From CAYYWP01 sp050176585 (GTDB lineage: Bacteria; Desulfobacterota; Binatia; HRBIN30; CADEER01): a stretch of DNA of 64,000 nt. This document shows, one piece after another, positions 26,053-35,365 of the stretch. The position numbers were made by a program, and so were the translations under genes. The notes beneath the pieces were generated by a model. It searched no databases. It was not told where the DNA came from and was given only the letters and a program-made list of their open reading frames with translations. Location of the stretch: positions 1 to 64,000 of the forward strand of contig JBFXHX010000010.1 in assembly GCA_050176585.1 (NCBI GenBank). Direction: 5' to 3'. The first letter of the stretch is position 1, and every line of letters begins with the position of its first letter.

Positions 26053-27548
26053 CCCGGCACCTCGGCGAGTACCGGTGCACCCGCCGCTATCTCCGCATCG
26101 CGGGCGCTCCGCACCGCGGGATCGAGCAGCTCGGAGCCGAGCGCGGCGGCCACGCCGAGGCCGATGCTGAGGAGGCCGGCCAGCACGACGAGGATCAAGC
26201 CGTGCGAGCGCTCCGGGCTGTCCGGTACCCGCGCCGGCTCGACGACGGCGACGTTGACGATGCGCGAAGCGTCGAGCGCACTGCCGAGCCGCGCCTGCTC
26301 CTGCTTGCGCGTGTAGGTGGCGAACGCCTCGTTGGCCGCGACCAGCTCCTGCTCGAGCCGGCTGTGCTCGGCGGCGACGCCGTCGAAATGCGCGATCGCG
26401 GCGCGTGTAGCATCCATGTGCGCGCGCAGGGCGTCCACCCGCGCCTGCAGAGCCGCGGTCTCGACCGTCGATTCGGCCAGCGCCGACTCCAGCAACTGGT
26501 GCGTGGGATTCATCGCGGTGGTCGTCTCGGCCACCGTCGCCGGCTCGGCCGCGAGCCGGCGTTTGGCGAGCCGCAGCTCGCGTTCGACATCCTGCACGCG
26601 ACTGTTGTTGCGCGTGTACTTCGAGAGCAGCTCGTTGCGCTGAAACTCTTTGTCCAGCACGCGCGGCTTGATGAACTGGACCGACTGGTTCTGCGCGCGC
26701 CGCACCTCCTTGGCCACCGTCTCCGGGTGACGCGCAATCTCGCGCTCCAGGCTCGCGGCGCGCGCCTGCACACTGGCCAGAGCGGCCTCGGTGTCCTGCG
26801 CACTGACCGTGAGCTCGTGCAACCGCGTGCGCAACAGCGTGCGCTGCTCCGGCACTGCATCCAGGCCCTCGCGCGCGAAGAATTCGCGCTTCGCGGCCTC
26901 GGCCTGCTGCACGCGGTCGACCTGCAGGCGGCGCTGCTCGTGGAAGAACTGCGTCGCTTCACTCTGCTGCCCGGCGGCAACCTGCTGGCGAATTGCGCCG
27001 TCGACCAACGAGTTGACCAGCGCGCTGGCCCAGGCGGGATCGACGCCGCGCTGGCGGTACGCGACCTCGATCAGGTTCGTCTTCTTGACCAACCCGACGT
27101 ACAAGTGGTCATGCACGTCCGCCACCCACTCGTCGAGCGGGTTCGGCGCGGGAACGCCGTGCAGCATTCGGTACAGCGCCCGTCCCGCCTCGCGGGGCAT
27201 CGCGAGCACGCGGCTCAGCACCCCGTGAGTCGGCATCTTCCCCTCTGCCACTTGTGGCGCGAGCACTTGCCGAATCAGTGCGGGACTGCGCAGGAGCTCG
27301 GCTTGCGAGTTCAGATCCTCCTCGGTCACGCGATCGAGCAGCGGCAGCGCCTCGGCATCGGGCGAGATGGAGCGCGTCCGCGTCGCCGTCACCAGCAAGG
27401 TGGCTTCGGCGCGGTACTTCGGCGGGAGCGCAAACGCGACCAGCGCCATCAGCACCATGCCGGCTGCGCCCACGCGCCAGATCAGCCCGCGGCGCCGGCG
27501 CAGCGCCGCGGCGACATCGCGCCAGGTCAGCAACTCCACATCGCGCAT
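26049..27548 (-). CDS. Polysaccharide co-polymerase/chain-length determinant (Wzz-like)
   Basis: A 499-residue inner-membrane protein with one transmembrane helix near residues 24-42 (LIWRVGAAGMVLMALVAFAL), a long periplasmic coiled-coil region from about 180 to 410, and a second helix near 455-480 (GLILVVLAGLLSIGLGVAAAL). The Wzz N-terminal strand block YRAEATLLVTATRT is clear. The periplasmic part matches GumC/EpsB-type PCP-2 proteins without a fused kinase. It controls chain length and docks to Wza. It starts 10 nt after the Wza stop and overlaps the ATPase start. Confidence 0.88.
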   Translation of the reverse strand: MRDVELLTWRDVAAALRRRRGLIWRVGAAGMVLMALVAFALPPKYRAEATLLVTATRTRSISPDAEALPLLDRVTEEDLNSQAELLRSPALIRQVLAPQVAEGKMPTHGVLSRVLAMPREAGRALYRMLHGVPAPNPLDEWVADVHDHLYVGLVKKTNLIEVAYRQRGVDPAWASALVNSLVDGAIRQQVAAGQQSEATQFFHEQRRLQVDRVQQAEAAKREFFAREGLDAVPEQRTLLRTRLHELTVSAQDTEAALASVQARAASLEREIARHPETVAKEVRRAQNQSVQFIKPRVLDKEFQRNELLSKYTRNNSRVQDVERELRLAKRRLAAEPATVAETTTAMNPTHQLLESALAESTVETAALQARVDALRAHMDATRAAIAHFDGVAAEHSRLEQELVAANEAFATYTRKQEQARLGSALDASRIVNVAVVEPARVPDSPERSHGLILVVLAGLLSIGLGVAAALGSELLDPAVRSARDAEIAAGAPVLAEVPG

Positions 27549-27558
27549 ACTGCCTCCA

Positions 27559-28245
27559 TCAAAATGGCGTGATGCCGACGCCCAGGCTGTTCACCGGGAC
27601 GTTGTTGCGGATGTACTGCTCGACCACGACGTTCACGTTCGCGATCGCCGACTTCGGCACGTACACCTGATCCAGCGGCTGCAGCGCCACGTCGTTTTCG
27701 GGCGCGTCACCCGATTCCACCGGCTCGAGGTCAACCGCGTGACCGCTCACCCGCCCGTCCGCATTGCGGCGGATCACCACCACCTGTTCGCGGTTCGCGG
27801 TCTTCAGAAAACCGCCGGCGTGGTGGATCGCCTGCGACAACGTGAGGCCGTCCAGGTACGGCTGCACGCCGGGGTCCGAGACTTCGCCGGCCACGGACAC
27901 GCGATGCTTGGTGAAGGTCTTCACCCCGACGTTGACCTCGGGGTGGGTGAGCTCGGCCGCATAGCGCCGCTGCAATTCGCCGCCGAGCTCGGGCGCGGTC
28001 AGGCCGGCGGCGCGCACCTCGTCGATCATCTGTGGCGTGATCATTCCGTCCGGGCGCACGATCAGCGCGTCCTCGTTGAGCTCCGGATTGCGCTCGAAGC
28101 GCAGCGTCAGCGTGTCGCCCGGCTGGATGACATATGGACCCGGCGCCGGCGGCGGCGGAGGCGGATTCGGCGGCCGCGAGCTCCCGCACGCGGCCGCGAG
28201 CCCCGCGACCAACACCGCTCCGTATCCATGCAGGCGAACGCCCAT
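27559..28245 (-). CDS. Polysaccharide export outer-membrane protein (Wza-like)
   Basis: A 228-residue lipoprotein. The signal peptide ends at Cys20 in GLAAACGSS, followed by a Pro-rich spacer. The poly-export domain (YVIQPGDTLTLRFERNP, VRPDGMITPQMIDEVRAAG) precedes an SLBB domain (VSVAGEVSDPGVQPYLDG, then GGFLKTANREQVVVIRR). At this size it lacks the extra SLBB repeats of E. coli Wza, as in other short Wza/GfcE relatives. It shares one base with the antiterminator stop codon (TGATG). It forms the outer-membrane exit for the polysaccharide. Confidence 0.9.
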   Translation of the reverse strand: MGVRLHGYGAVLVAGLAAACGSSRPPNPPPPPPAPGPYVIQPGDTLTLRFERNPELNEDALIVRPDGMITPQMIDEVRAAGLTAPELGGELQRRYAAELTHPEVNVGVKTFTKHRVSVAGEVSDPGVQPYLDGLTLSQAIHHAGGFLKTANREQVVVIRRNADGRVSGHAVDLEPVESGDAPENDVALQPLDQVYVPKSAIANVNVVVEQYIRNNVPVNSLGVGITPF

Positions 28246-28763
28246 CACAGCCTCCTCACCCACCGCTCCGGCAACTCGACGGTGGTCTGTCGTTGCAGGA
28301 TCTCCATCAACACCCGCACGCGGTCGCGGCCGGTCAGCCGCTCCGTCACGACGGCGGTGAGCCCGCGGAACGGACCGTCCACGATGCGTACACATGCGCG
28401 TTCCACCGCGGCGGGTCCGCAGCGAATCAAGCCGTGCTCGTCTTCGCGGTCGCGCAGAAAATCGATGACCTCGTCCCCCACCGGCACGGCCTCGCCGCCG
28501 AACGCGACGAAAGCCTTCACGCCGTTGGTGCGCACCACGCGGTGCGCTGCGCCGTCGAGCTCCACGCGCACGAACAGGTAGCCCGGGAACATCGGCGCCA
28601 CCGCCGAGCCGACCGCCGGCCGCGGCCACTGCTCGACGCGCGGCAAGTACGCCGGAATCCCGCGCTCACTCAACATCGCGCACGCCACCGCTTCGCGATG
28701 CCGCTGCGTTTCGACCACGTACCACGCCACTCGAAAATCAGGCCCCTCGCCTCCGCACGGCAT
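28245..28763 (-). CDS. NusG/RfaH-like transcription antiterminator
   Basis: A 172-residue NusG paralogue at the head of the exopolysaccharide locus. The NGN domain is recognisable by AWYVVETQRHREAVACAML and PMFPGYLFVRVEL, and the C-terminal KOW domain by CVRIVDGPFRGLTAVV. Specialised paralogues such as RfaH and UpxY bind RNA polymerase and stop premature termination in long polysaccharide operons. Its position as first gene supports that job. The start at 28763 gives a compact protein but has no strong ribosome site. It may autoregulate through the 641-bp upstream region. Confidence 0.87.
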   Translation of the reverse strand: MPCGGEGPDFRVAWYVVETQRHREAVACAMLSERGIPAYLPRVEQWPRPAVGSAVAPMFPGYLFVRVELDGAAHRVVRTNGVKAFVAFGGEAVPVGDEVIDFLRDREDEHGLIRCGPAAVERACVRIVDGPFRGLTAVVTERLTGRDRVRVLMEILQRQTTVELPERWVRRL

Positions 28764-29404
28764 CGCCGGCGGCCGCGGACCGGCAGACACGGCACAGCTC
28801 CGCCCAACGAGCCGCTTTACCTCCCGGCCGCTGGGCACGAGGACACACCTCCGGTGCCGTTCGTACCAATGACGAGCGCACCTACGCGCCCGACGCATCC
28901 ACCACGCGGCCGCCACAGCGGGCGAAACTCACGCGGTTATGTGGTGCTATTCAGATCTCAACCAACCTTGCGCCAGTAGCCGGGTCGCATCCCGCAACTT
29001 TCGTACCGGCGGAGCGTTTCCCGCTCCGAGCGAGACCGCGCCCTCACGCATGCAAATACTTCCGCTTCACCCCCAAAGCTTACACACCCCACGCGATCCC
29101 GGCACGCAGAGTTGCGCACGCATCATTCAGCCACAGCGTATCGACATCTTGGCAGCGCGCTGCCGTGGATCGTTTCATCGTACCGGCGGAGATGCACGGC
29201 GGATCCTGTTTGCTGCGAATCTTCGCGAAGTTGTGACTCCGCGCCGCGATCCGGTTCACAGCGCCTGCACCAATCGCACATATGTCCGTGCGTTCATTGC
29301 GCGCGGAGATAGATCCGATAAGACATGCGCCGGCTACGTATCACATGTACGACCAGCGCCGTCGGCAGCCCCCCAGCGCGAGAGCGCAGCGCGCGATGCT
29401 GGAG
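28764..29404. other. Long regulatory gap upstream of the EPS locus
   Basis: This 641-bp region lies upstream of the antiterminator start, next to the 3' end of an amidase gene. It is less GC-rich than its surroundings. A 13-bp direct repeat, CGTACCGGCGGAG, occurs at 29002-29014 and 29179-29191. On the minus strand, TTGAGA near 28964-28959 is followed by TAACCG at 28942-28937 with a 16-nt spacer, a weak promoter candidate. No coding frame with a ribosome site was seen. A leader with regulatory sites for the locus is the likely content. Confidence 0.5.
29002..29191. repeat. 13-bp direct repeat upstream of the EPS locus
   Basis: CGTACCGGCGGAG occurs at 29002-29014 and 29179-29191, 177 bp apart, in the same orientation. 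Both copies follow a short TTTC/TTCAT context. They may be binding sites for a regulator of the locus. Confidence 0.55.
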
Positions 29405-30835
29405 TCAGCTCCAAACCGCCGGGCGACGGGTGCGCCACGGGCGCGCGCGCTCCAGCTGTGCGGCGAGCGCCAGCAGCGTGAACTCGTCGCCGAACCGCGC
29501 GCTGAACATCACGCCCACCGGCACGCCCTCCGCAGTCGAATGCAGCGGTAGCGAAATGGCCGGTTGCCCGGTGAGGTTCTGCAGTGGCGTAAACGGCACG
29601 TAGTTGATGATGGGCGCGAACGCGACCATCGGGTCGCGTTCGTCGATATCGATCGTGCCGAGGCGTAGCGGCGGCGCCCCGAGCGTGCTGGTCAGCCAGC
29701 AGTCGTATGTCGCATGGAAGGCGCCCACCGCGCGGCCGGCGCGCTGTACCGCGGCGACGGCGGTGAGGTACTGCGCCGCGGTGATCCGCCGCCCCTGCTC
29801 GTAAATGCCCCATGTGAGCCCCTCGACCTCGCTTTCGCGCAGCGCTTGCCCGCTCGCCGCCGCCACGCTGTCGAGGCTCATCGCGTGGCCGGCGTACCAC
29901 ATGGTCAGAAAGGCGGCCGTCAGCTCGTGGCTGTCGATGGGCGGCGCGGCCTCGCTGACATGATGGCCGAGCTGCGCGCACAAGTGTGCAGTGGCCTCGA
30001 CCGCGGCGACGCACTCGGCGTCCACGTTCGCGCCAGCGAGAGTCGCGGTGGAAAACGCGATGCGGAGCGGGCCCGGCAGGCCGTCCAGCGCGGCGGCGAA
30101 GGGGCGCTCCGGCGGCGCGACCATGTACGGATCGCCGATGTCCGCCCCGGAGGTGCAATCGAGCATGACTGCGGTGTCGCGCACCGTTCGGCTCACGATG
30201 TGCTCGACGACCAATCCGCTCATGATGTCGCCCCACAGCGGCCCGAGCGGGTTGCGGGCGCGGCTCGGCTTCAGGCCGACCACGCCGCAGCAGGACGCGG
30301 GAATGCGGATCGAGCCGCCGCCGTCGTTCGCATGAGCGACCGGCACCATGCCCGCCGCCACCGCCGCCGCCGAGCCGCCGCTCGAGCCACCGGTGGAGAG
30401 ATCCAGCCGCCATGGATTGCGGGCGGCGCCGTACAAGCGCGACTCGGTTGTCGGCAAGAGTCCGAACTCGGGCACATTGGTCTTGCCGAGCGGCACCAGG
30501 CCGGCCGCGAGGAATCGCTTTACCAGCGTGTCATCGTGCGCCGCGGCCGGTGCGCCGGCGAGGAAGCGCGAACCCGCACGGGTCGGCACACCGGCCCAAT
30601 TCCCGAGGATGTCCTTCAGGAGGAACGGCACGCCGCGGAACGGTCCGTCGCCGGGCCGTGCGGCGACGGCGCGGCCGCGCTCGTAGAGCTTGCACACGAC
30701 CGCGTTGAGCGCCTCGTTGCTGCGCTCGATGCGGGCGATCGCTTCGCCGGCGAGCTCTTCCGGCGTGAGCTCCCCGCGCCGCACGAGTTCCGCGAGCCCA
30801 ACGCCGTCGTAGTCCGCGTACTCGGTGAATGCCAT
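29405..30835 (-). CDS. Amidase signature family enzyme
   Basis: A 476-residue Ser-Ser-Lys amidase. The catalytic Lys is K74 in FLLKDILG. The cis-Ser lies in LSTGGSSGGSAAA (about residue 151) and the nucleophile in DGGGSIRIPAS. The overall layout resembles indoleacetamide, nylon-oligomer and general amidases rather than GatA. GGGGAG lies upstream of the ATG at 30835. It diverges from gatCAB, so it is probably an independent catabolic enzyme. It hydrolyses an amide bond; substrate unknown. Confidence 0.87.
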   Translation of the reverse strand: MAFTEYADYDGVGLAELVRRGELTPEELAGEAIARIERSNEALNAVVCKLYERGRAVAARPGDGPFRGVPFLLKDILGNWAGVPTRAGSRFLAGAPAAAHDDTLVKRFLAAGLVPLGKTNVPEFGLLPTTESRLYGAARNPWRLDLSTGGSSGGSAAAVAAGMVPVAHANDGGGSIRIPASCCGVVGLKPSRARNPLGPLWGDIMSGLVVEHIVSRTVRDTAVMLDCTSGADIGDPYMVAPPERPFAAALDGLPGPLRIAFSTATLAGANVDAECVAAVEATAHLCAQLGHHVSEAAPPIDSHELTAAFLTMWYAGHAMSLDSVAAASGQALRESEVEGLTWGIYEQGRRITAAQYLTAVAAVQRAGRAVGAFHATYDCWLTSTLGAPPLRLGTIDIDERDPMVAFAPIINYVPFTPLQNLTGQPAISLPLHSTAEGVPVGVMFSARFGDEFTLLALAAQLERARPWRTRRPAVWS

Positions 30836-30983
30836 CCGCTCTCCCCTGCCGTGGAGCGCCACGCTATGCGGCAGCGCCGGCGCAGGCAAATCGGGCTCGC
30901 GCGCCGCGCCGCAGGCGGATCGGAGGCGCACAGCACCGCGGCGTCGCGTTGAACCGCTTACCCCCCTATGGTAGCTCGCGAGC

Positions 30984-31271
30984 ATGGCCATCACGCGCGA
31001 TGACGTGCGGCACATCGCGCGGCTGGCGCGCCTTCCGCTCAGTTCAGAGGAAGAGGCGGCATTTACCGCGCAACTCGACCACATCCTCGCCGCCTTCCGC
31101 ACCCTCGGCGAAGTGGACGTCGCCGGCGTCGAACCGACGGCGCACATCGCGCCCGTGACCACGGCATTTCGCGATGACGCGGTGACGACGGCTTCCGCCA
31201 CCGAGGACTGGCTGGCCAATAGCCCGGCTCGCGAAGGCGCGTTCTTCAAAGTTCCGAAGATCATCGAATAG
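30984..31271 (+). CDS. gatC: Aspartyl/glutamyl-tRNA amidotransferase subunit C
   Basis: A 95-residue GatC, the usual size, that wraps GatA and stabilises the amidotransferase which amidates mischarged Glu-tRNA(Gln) or Asp-tRNA(Asn). Motifs are DDVRHIARLARL at the N-terminus and the PT-x-H...FR-x-D strand (VEPTAHIAPVTTAFRDD), followed by the terminal FFKVPKIIE. It is the first gene of gatCAB, 163 bp before gatA. No strong ribosome site is visible. Confidence 0.95.
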   Translation: MAITRDDVRHIARLARLPLSSEEEAAFTAQLDHILAAFRTLGEVDVAGVEPTAHIAPVTTAFRDDAVTTASATEDWLANSPAREGAFFKVPKIIE

Positions 31272-31434
31272 CCGGCGTGAATCCGCGCGACGCGTATATA
31301 CGAGGGCCATCGCCGCTCGGCACCGATGGGCCGCGGCGGCCCCCCTGCCCCACCGTCCGCCGATCGGCGCCCGCACGGGCGGCGCGGTCGGCGGAACCAG
31401 CCGAGCGTCTCGTGACTGTCCACCCGCAGTGGGA

Positions 31435-32898
31435 ATGAGCGCGCTCACCGACCTGACGATCGCCGAGGCGCACGAGCGCCTGCGCGCGCGCGCGGTCTCC
31501 GCCGAGGAGCTGGCGCGCGCCGCGCTCGCCCGCATCGAGGCGACGGAGCCCGCGGTGCACAGCTTCATCACCGTCACGCCGGAGCTCGCCCTCGCCGAAG
31601 CGCGCGCCGCCGATGCCCGCTACGCGGCCGGCGCGCCGCACGGCGCGCTCGACGGCATCCCGCTGGCGATCAAGGACGTCATCAATACGACGGGCATCCG
31701 CACGACGGCCGGCTCGCGGATCCTCGAGTCTTATGTCGCGCCGTACGACGCGACGGTCATGCGCCGACTGCGCGCTGCAGGCGCGGTCTGCGTGGGCAAG
31801 GCGAACTGCGACGAGTTCGCGATGGGCTCGTCGAACGAGAACTCGGCGTACGGTCCGACCCGCAATCCGTGGGACACCGATCGCGTGCCGGGCGGCTCTT
31901 CGGGCGGCTCGGCGGCGGCCGTGGCAGCCCGGCAGGTGCTCGGCGCGCTCGGCACCGACACCGGGGGGTCCATTCGCCAACCGGCCGCGCACTGCGGCAT
32001 CGTGGGCCTGAAACCGACCTACGGCCGCGTCAGCCGCTACGGGGTGATCGCCTACGCATCCTCGCTCGATCAAGTGGGGCCGATGGCGCGCACGGTGCGC
32101 GACTGCGCGCACCTCCTCGCCGCCATCGCCGGGCATGACCCGCTCGATTCGACCTCGGTGCCACAGCCGGTGCCGGACTACGTCGGTGCGCTCGGCGGCG
32201 ATCTGAAGGGGCTGCGGCTGGGACTGCCGAAGGAGTACTTCGTCGAAGGCATGTCGCCCGAGGTTGCGGGCGCGGTGCGCGCCGCCGTGAAGCAGCTGGA
32301 ATCGCTCGGCGCGGCGGTCGACGAGGTGTCGCTGCCGCACACGGAATACGCGGTCGCGACCTACTACCTGATCGCCACCGCGGAGGCGAGCTCGAACCTG
32401 GCGCGCTACGACGGCACGCGCTACGGCTTGCGCGTTGATCCCGGTCGCGGGCTGCTCGACATGTATCGGCACACGCGGGCGGCCGGGTTCGGCGCCGAAG
32501 TGAAGCGTCGCATCATGCTCGGCACATACGCGCTCTCGGCCGGTTATTACGATGCGTACTATCTCAAAGCGCAGCGCGTCCGCACGCTGATCCGGCGCGA
32601 TTTCGAGCGCGTCTTCGAGCGCTGCGATGCGATCGTCACGCCCACGGCGCCGACCACCGCGTTCGCGCTAGGCGAGAAGATCACCGACCCTTTGGCGATG
32701 TACCTCGCCGACATCTTCACGATCTCGATCAACCTGGCGGGGCTGCCCGGTCTCTCGTTGCCGTGCGGGTTCGACGAGCGCGGGTTACCGATCGGCTTGC
32801 AGCTGGTGGGAAAGCCGCTCGACGAGGCGACCGTGCTCCGCGCCGCGCACGCATACGAGCAGTCCACCGAGTGGCACCGCCGCTCGCCGATGCCATGA
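31435..32898 (+). CDS. gatA: Aspartyl/glutamyl-tRNA amidotransferase subunit A
   Basis: A 487-residue glutaminase subunit that supplies ammonia for tRNA transamidation. The Ser-Ser-Lys triad motifs are intact: GIPLAIKDVINTTG, the GGSSGGSAAAVA loop and LGTDTGGSIRQPAA. The GatA-specific TYGRVSRYGVIAYASSLDQ block is present. The ATG at 31435 is taken as the start; an in-frame GTG two codons upstream is possible, and neither has a good ribosome site. It overlaps gatB by 4 nt (ATGA). Confidence 0.96.
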   Translation: MSALTDLTIAEAHERLRARAVSAEELARAALARIEATEPAVHSFITVTPELALAEARAADARYAAGAPHGALDGIPLAIKDVINTTGIRTTAGSRILESYVAPYDATVMRRLRAAGAVCVGKANCDEFAMGSSNENSAYGPTRNPWDTDRVPGGSSGGSAAAVAARQVLGALGTDTGGSIRQPAAHCGIVGLKPTYGRVSRYGVIAYASSLDQVGPMARTVRDCAHLLAAIAGHDPLDSTSVPQPVPDYVGALGGDLKGLRLGLPKEYFVEGMSPEVAGAVRAAVKQLESLGAAVDEVSLPHTEYAVATYYLIATAEASSNLARYDGTRYGLRVDPGRGLLDMYRHTRAAGFGAEVKRRIMLGTYALSAGYYDAYYLKAQRVRTLIRRDFERVFERCDAIVTPTAPTTAFALGEKITDPLAMYLADIFTISINLAGLPGLSLPCGFDERGLPIGLQLVGKPLDEATVLRAAHAYEQSTEWHRRSPMP

Positions 32899-34388
32899 TG
32901 AACGACGCACCACACGCCGCGCGCATGCCGGAGTCGCCCGACGGAGAGTACGAGGCCGTCATCGGCCTGGAAGTGCACGCCGAGCTGCTGACCGAATCGA
33001 AGATCTTCTGCGGCTGCCCGGCGAAATTCGGCGCCGCGCCGAACGCGCATACGTGCCCGCTCTGCCTCGGCCTGCCGGGCGTGTTGCCGGTGTTGAACCA
33101 GCGCGTGGTCGAATACGCGATCAAGGCCGGCCTGGCGACCCACTGCGAAATCGCCGCGGACAGCCGCTGGGCGCGCAAGAATTATTTCTATCCGGACTTG
33201 CCAAAGGGCTACCAGATTACGCAGTACGAGCGCCCGATCTGCCACGGCGGGCGCGTCGACATCGAGGTCGACGGCGAGCACAAGTCCGTCCGCCTCACCC
33301 GCATCCACATGGAAGAGGATACCGGCAAGAACATTCACGACCAGTGCGGCGACGCGAGCCTGGTCGACTACAACCGTAGCGGCGTACCGCTGCTCGAGAT
33401 CGTCAGCGAGCCCGACATCCGCAGCGCGGCCGAAGCGGTGGCGTACCTGCGCAAGCTCCGCGCGATCCTCCAGTACCTCGAGGTGTGCGACGGCAACATG
33501 GAAGAGGGCAGCTTTCGCTGCGACGCCAACATCTCGGTGCGCCGCCGCGGTGCCCGCGAGTTCGGCACCAAGGCCGAGGTCAAGAACATGAACTCATTTC
33601 GCGCCGTGGAGCGCGCGATCGAGTTCGAGATCGAGCGGCAGATCGATCTCGTGAGGCACGGCGAGCGCGTCGTGCAGGAGACGCGCCTGTGGGATCCCGA
33701 CCGCGAGGAGACCCGCTCCATGCGCAGCAAGGAATCGGCTCACGACTATCGCTATTTCCCGGAGCCCGATCTGCTGCCGCTGGCGGTCTCGCCCGCGTGG
33801 GTGGCACAGGTGGCGGCGGGTATGCCCGAGCTGCCCGACGCCCGCCGCGCGCGCTTCGTCCGACGCTACGGCCTGCCGGCCTACGATGCCGAGGTGCTGA
33901 CCGCCCGCAAGGACCTCGCGGACTACTTCGAAGCGGCGGTCGGTATCCATGCCAACCCCAAGGCGATCAGCAACTGGATGATGGGCGACCTGCTGCGGCT
34001 GGTGCGCGAGCGGAAGCTCGACGAGGCTCTGGTGATCCGCACCTGGCCGGTTTCCCCGGCCCAGCTCGCCGGGCTCGTGGCGCGCATCGACGACGCGACG
34101 ATCAGCGGCAAGATGGCCAAGGCCGTGTTCGAGCAGATGGTCGAGACCGGCCAGGCGCCCGACGCGATCGTGGCGGAGCAGGGGCTCAGCCAGGTGACCG
34201 ACACCGGTGCGATCGACGCCGCGATCGCCGCCGTGTTGGCGGCGAACGCCGACAAGGTGGCGGAATTCCGGGCCGGGAAGGACAAACTCTTCGGCTTCTT
34301 CGTCGGCCAGGTCATGAAGGCGACGGAGGGAAAAGCCAATCCGCAGAAGGTGAACGAGTTGCTCAGACAACGGCTGGCTGCCGCCTGA
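32895..34388 (+). CDS. gatB: Aspartyl/glutamyl-tRNA amidotransferase subunit B
   Basis: A 497-residue kinase/amidotransferase subunit that phosphorylates the mischarged aminoacyl-tRNA and completes amidation. Seen are YEAVIGLEVHAELLTESKIF, the zinc-binding cysteines in CGCPAKFG and CPLCLG, the HMEEDTGK and DYNRSGVPLLEIVSEP motifs, and the YqeY-like C-terminal tail domain ending VNELLRQRL. Translational coupling to gatA is suggested by the ATGA overlap; an ATG one codon later is an alternative. Together with gatC and gatA it implies indirect synthesis of Gln- or Asn-tRNA. Confidence 0.96.
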   Translation: MMNDAPHAARMPESPDGEYEAVIGLEVHAELLTESKIFCGCPAKFGAAPNAHTCPLCLGLPGVLPVLNQRVVEYAIKAGLATHCEIAADSRWARKNYFYPDLPKGYQITQYERPICHGGRVDIEVDGEHKSVRLTRIHMEEDTGKNIHDQCGDASLVDYNRSGVPLLEIVSEPDIRSAAEAVAYLRKLRAILQYLEVCDGNMEEGSFRCDANISVRRRGAREFGTKAEVKNMNSFRAVERAIEFEIERQIDLVRHGERVVQETRLWDPDREETRSMRSKESAHDYRYFPEPDLLPLAVSPAWVAQVAAGMPELPDARRARFVRRYGLPAYDAEVLTARKDLADYFEAAVGIHANPKAISNWMMGDLLRLVRERKLDEALVIRTWPVSPAQLAGLVARIDDATISGKMAKAVFEQMVETGQAPDAIVAEQGLSQVTDTGAIDAAIAAVLAANADKVAEFRAGKDKLFGFFVGQVMKATEGKANPQKVNELLRQRLAAA

Positions 34389-34422
34389 CCGCGGCGCCCG
34401 CAGTCCCCGAGGGAGCCACAGC

Positions 34423-35355
34423 ATGGCGCGTCTGTACAAGGACATCACCGAAACGATTGGCCGTACGCCGTTGATCCGCTTGAACCGGGTGGCGGAAGGA
34501 TGCGGCGCGGAGATCTATGCCAAGTGCGAGTTCTTCAACCCGCTCTCCAGCGTGAAGGACCGCATCGGCGTCAGCATGATCGACAACGCGGAGCGCGCCG
34601 GGCGGCTCGACGCCGACACGGTCATCATCGAGCCGACTAGCGGCAACACCGGTATCGCGCTCGCCTTCGTGTGCGCCGCGCGCGGCTACCGACTGATCCT
34701 CACCATGCCGGACTCGATGAGCATGGAGCGCCGCAAGCTGCTGCGCTTCCTCGGCGCCGAGTTGGTCTTGACTCCCGCCGCCGAGGGCATGACCGGCGCC
34801 ATTCGCAAAGCGGAGGACCTGGCGCGCCAGCACGCCAAAGCGTTCATTCCGCAGCAATTCCAGAATCCCGCCAACCCGGAGATCCACCGCCGCACGACGG
34901 CGGAGGAGATCTGGGGCGACACCGACGGGCGCGTCGACATCTTGATCAGCGGCGTCGGAACCGGCGGTACGATCACGGGCGTCGCGGAGGTGATCAAGAA
35001 GCGCAAGCCGGAGTTTCGCGCCGTCGCCGTCGAGCCGAGCACCTCGGCGGTGCTCTCCGGCGGACAACCGGGTCGCCACGGGATCCAGGGCATCGGCGCG
35101 GGTTTCGTGCCCGCCATTCTCAACACCGGCGTCATCGATGAGGTCGTCACGGTGACCGACGACGACGCGCTCGCCACCGCGCGGCGCGTCGGCCGCGAGG
35201 AAGGCATCCCCTGCGGGATCTCGAGCGGTGCCGCAGTGTGGGCGGCGCTGCAGATCGGCGCGCGCCCGGAAAACCGCGGCAAGCTCATCGTCGCCATCCT
35301 GGCGAGCGCGGCCGAGCGCTATCTCAGCACCGCCCTGGTCGAAGGGCTCGCCTGA
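34423..35355 (+). CDS. cysK: Cysteine synthase
   Basis: A 310-residue PLP enzyme that replaces the acetate of O-acetylserine with sulfide to make cysteine. The PLP lysine is in NPLSSVKDRIG. TSGNTGIALA is the substrate loop, and GVGTGGTITG binds the PLP phosphate. The length matches CysK rather than the longer CBS. GAGGGAG precedes the ATG at 34423. It follows gatB by 34 bp and may share its transcript, but no functional link is evident. Confidence 0.95.
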   Translation: MARLYKDITETIGRTPLIRLNRVAEGCGAEIYAKCEFFNPLSSVKDRIGVSMIDNAERAGRLDADTVIIEPTSGNTGIALAFVCAARGYRLILTMPDSMSMERRKLLRFLGAELVLTPAAEGMTGAIRKAEDLARQHAKAFIPQQFQNPANPEIHRRTTAEEIWGDTDGRVDILISGVGTGGTITGVAEVIKKRKPEFRAVAVEPSTSAVLSGGQPGRHGIQGIGAGFVPAILNTGVIDEVVTVTDDDALATARRVGREEGIPCGISSGAAVWAALQIGARPENRGKLIVAILASAAERYLSTALVEGLA

Positions 35356-35365
35356 CCGGCGGCGC

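Noticed and set aside
9403..30835. A nylon-oligomer degradation pair (NylB-like hydrolase plus NylA-like amidase)
   Set aside because: The two genes are about 19 kb apart in unrelated contexts, and both families are broad; resemblance alone does not support a pathway.
30941..30953. A fourth copy of the REP-like arm (GTCGCGTTGAA)
   Set aside because: Only 11 bases match and no inverted partner is present, so chance similarity is likely.
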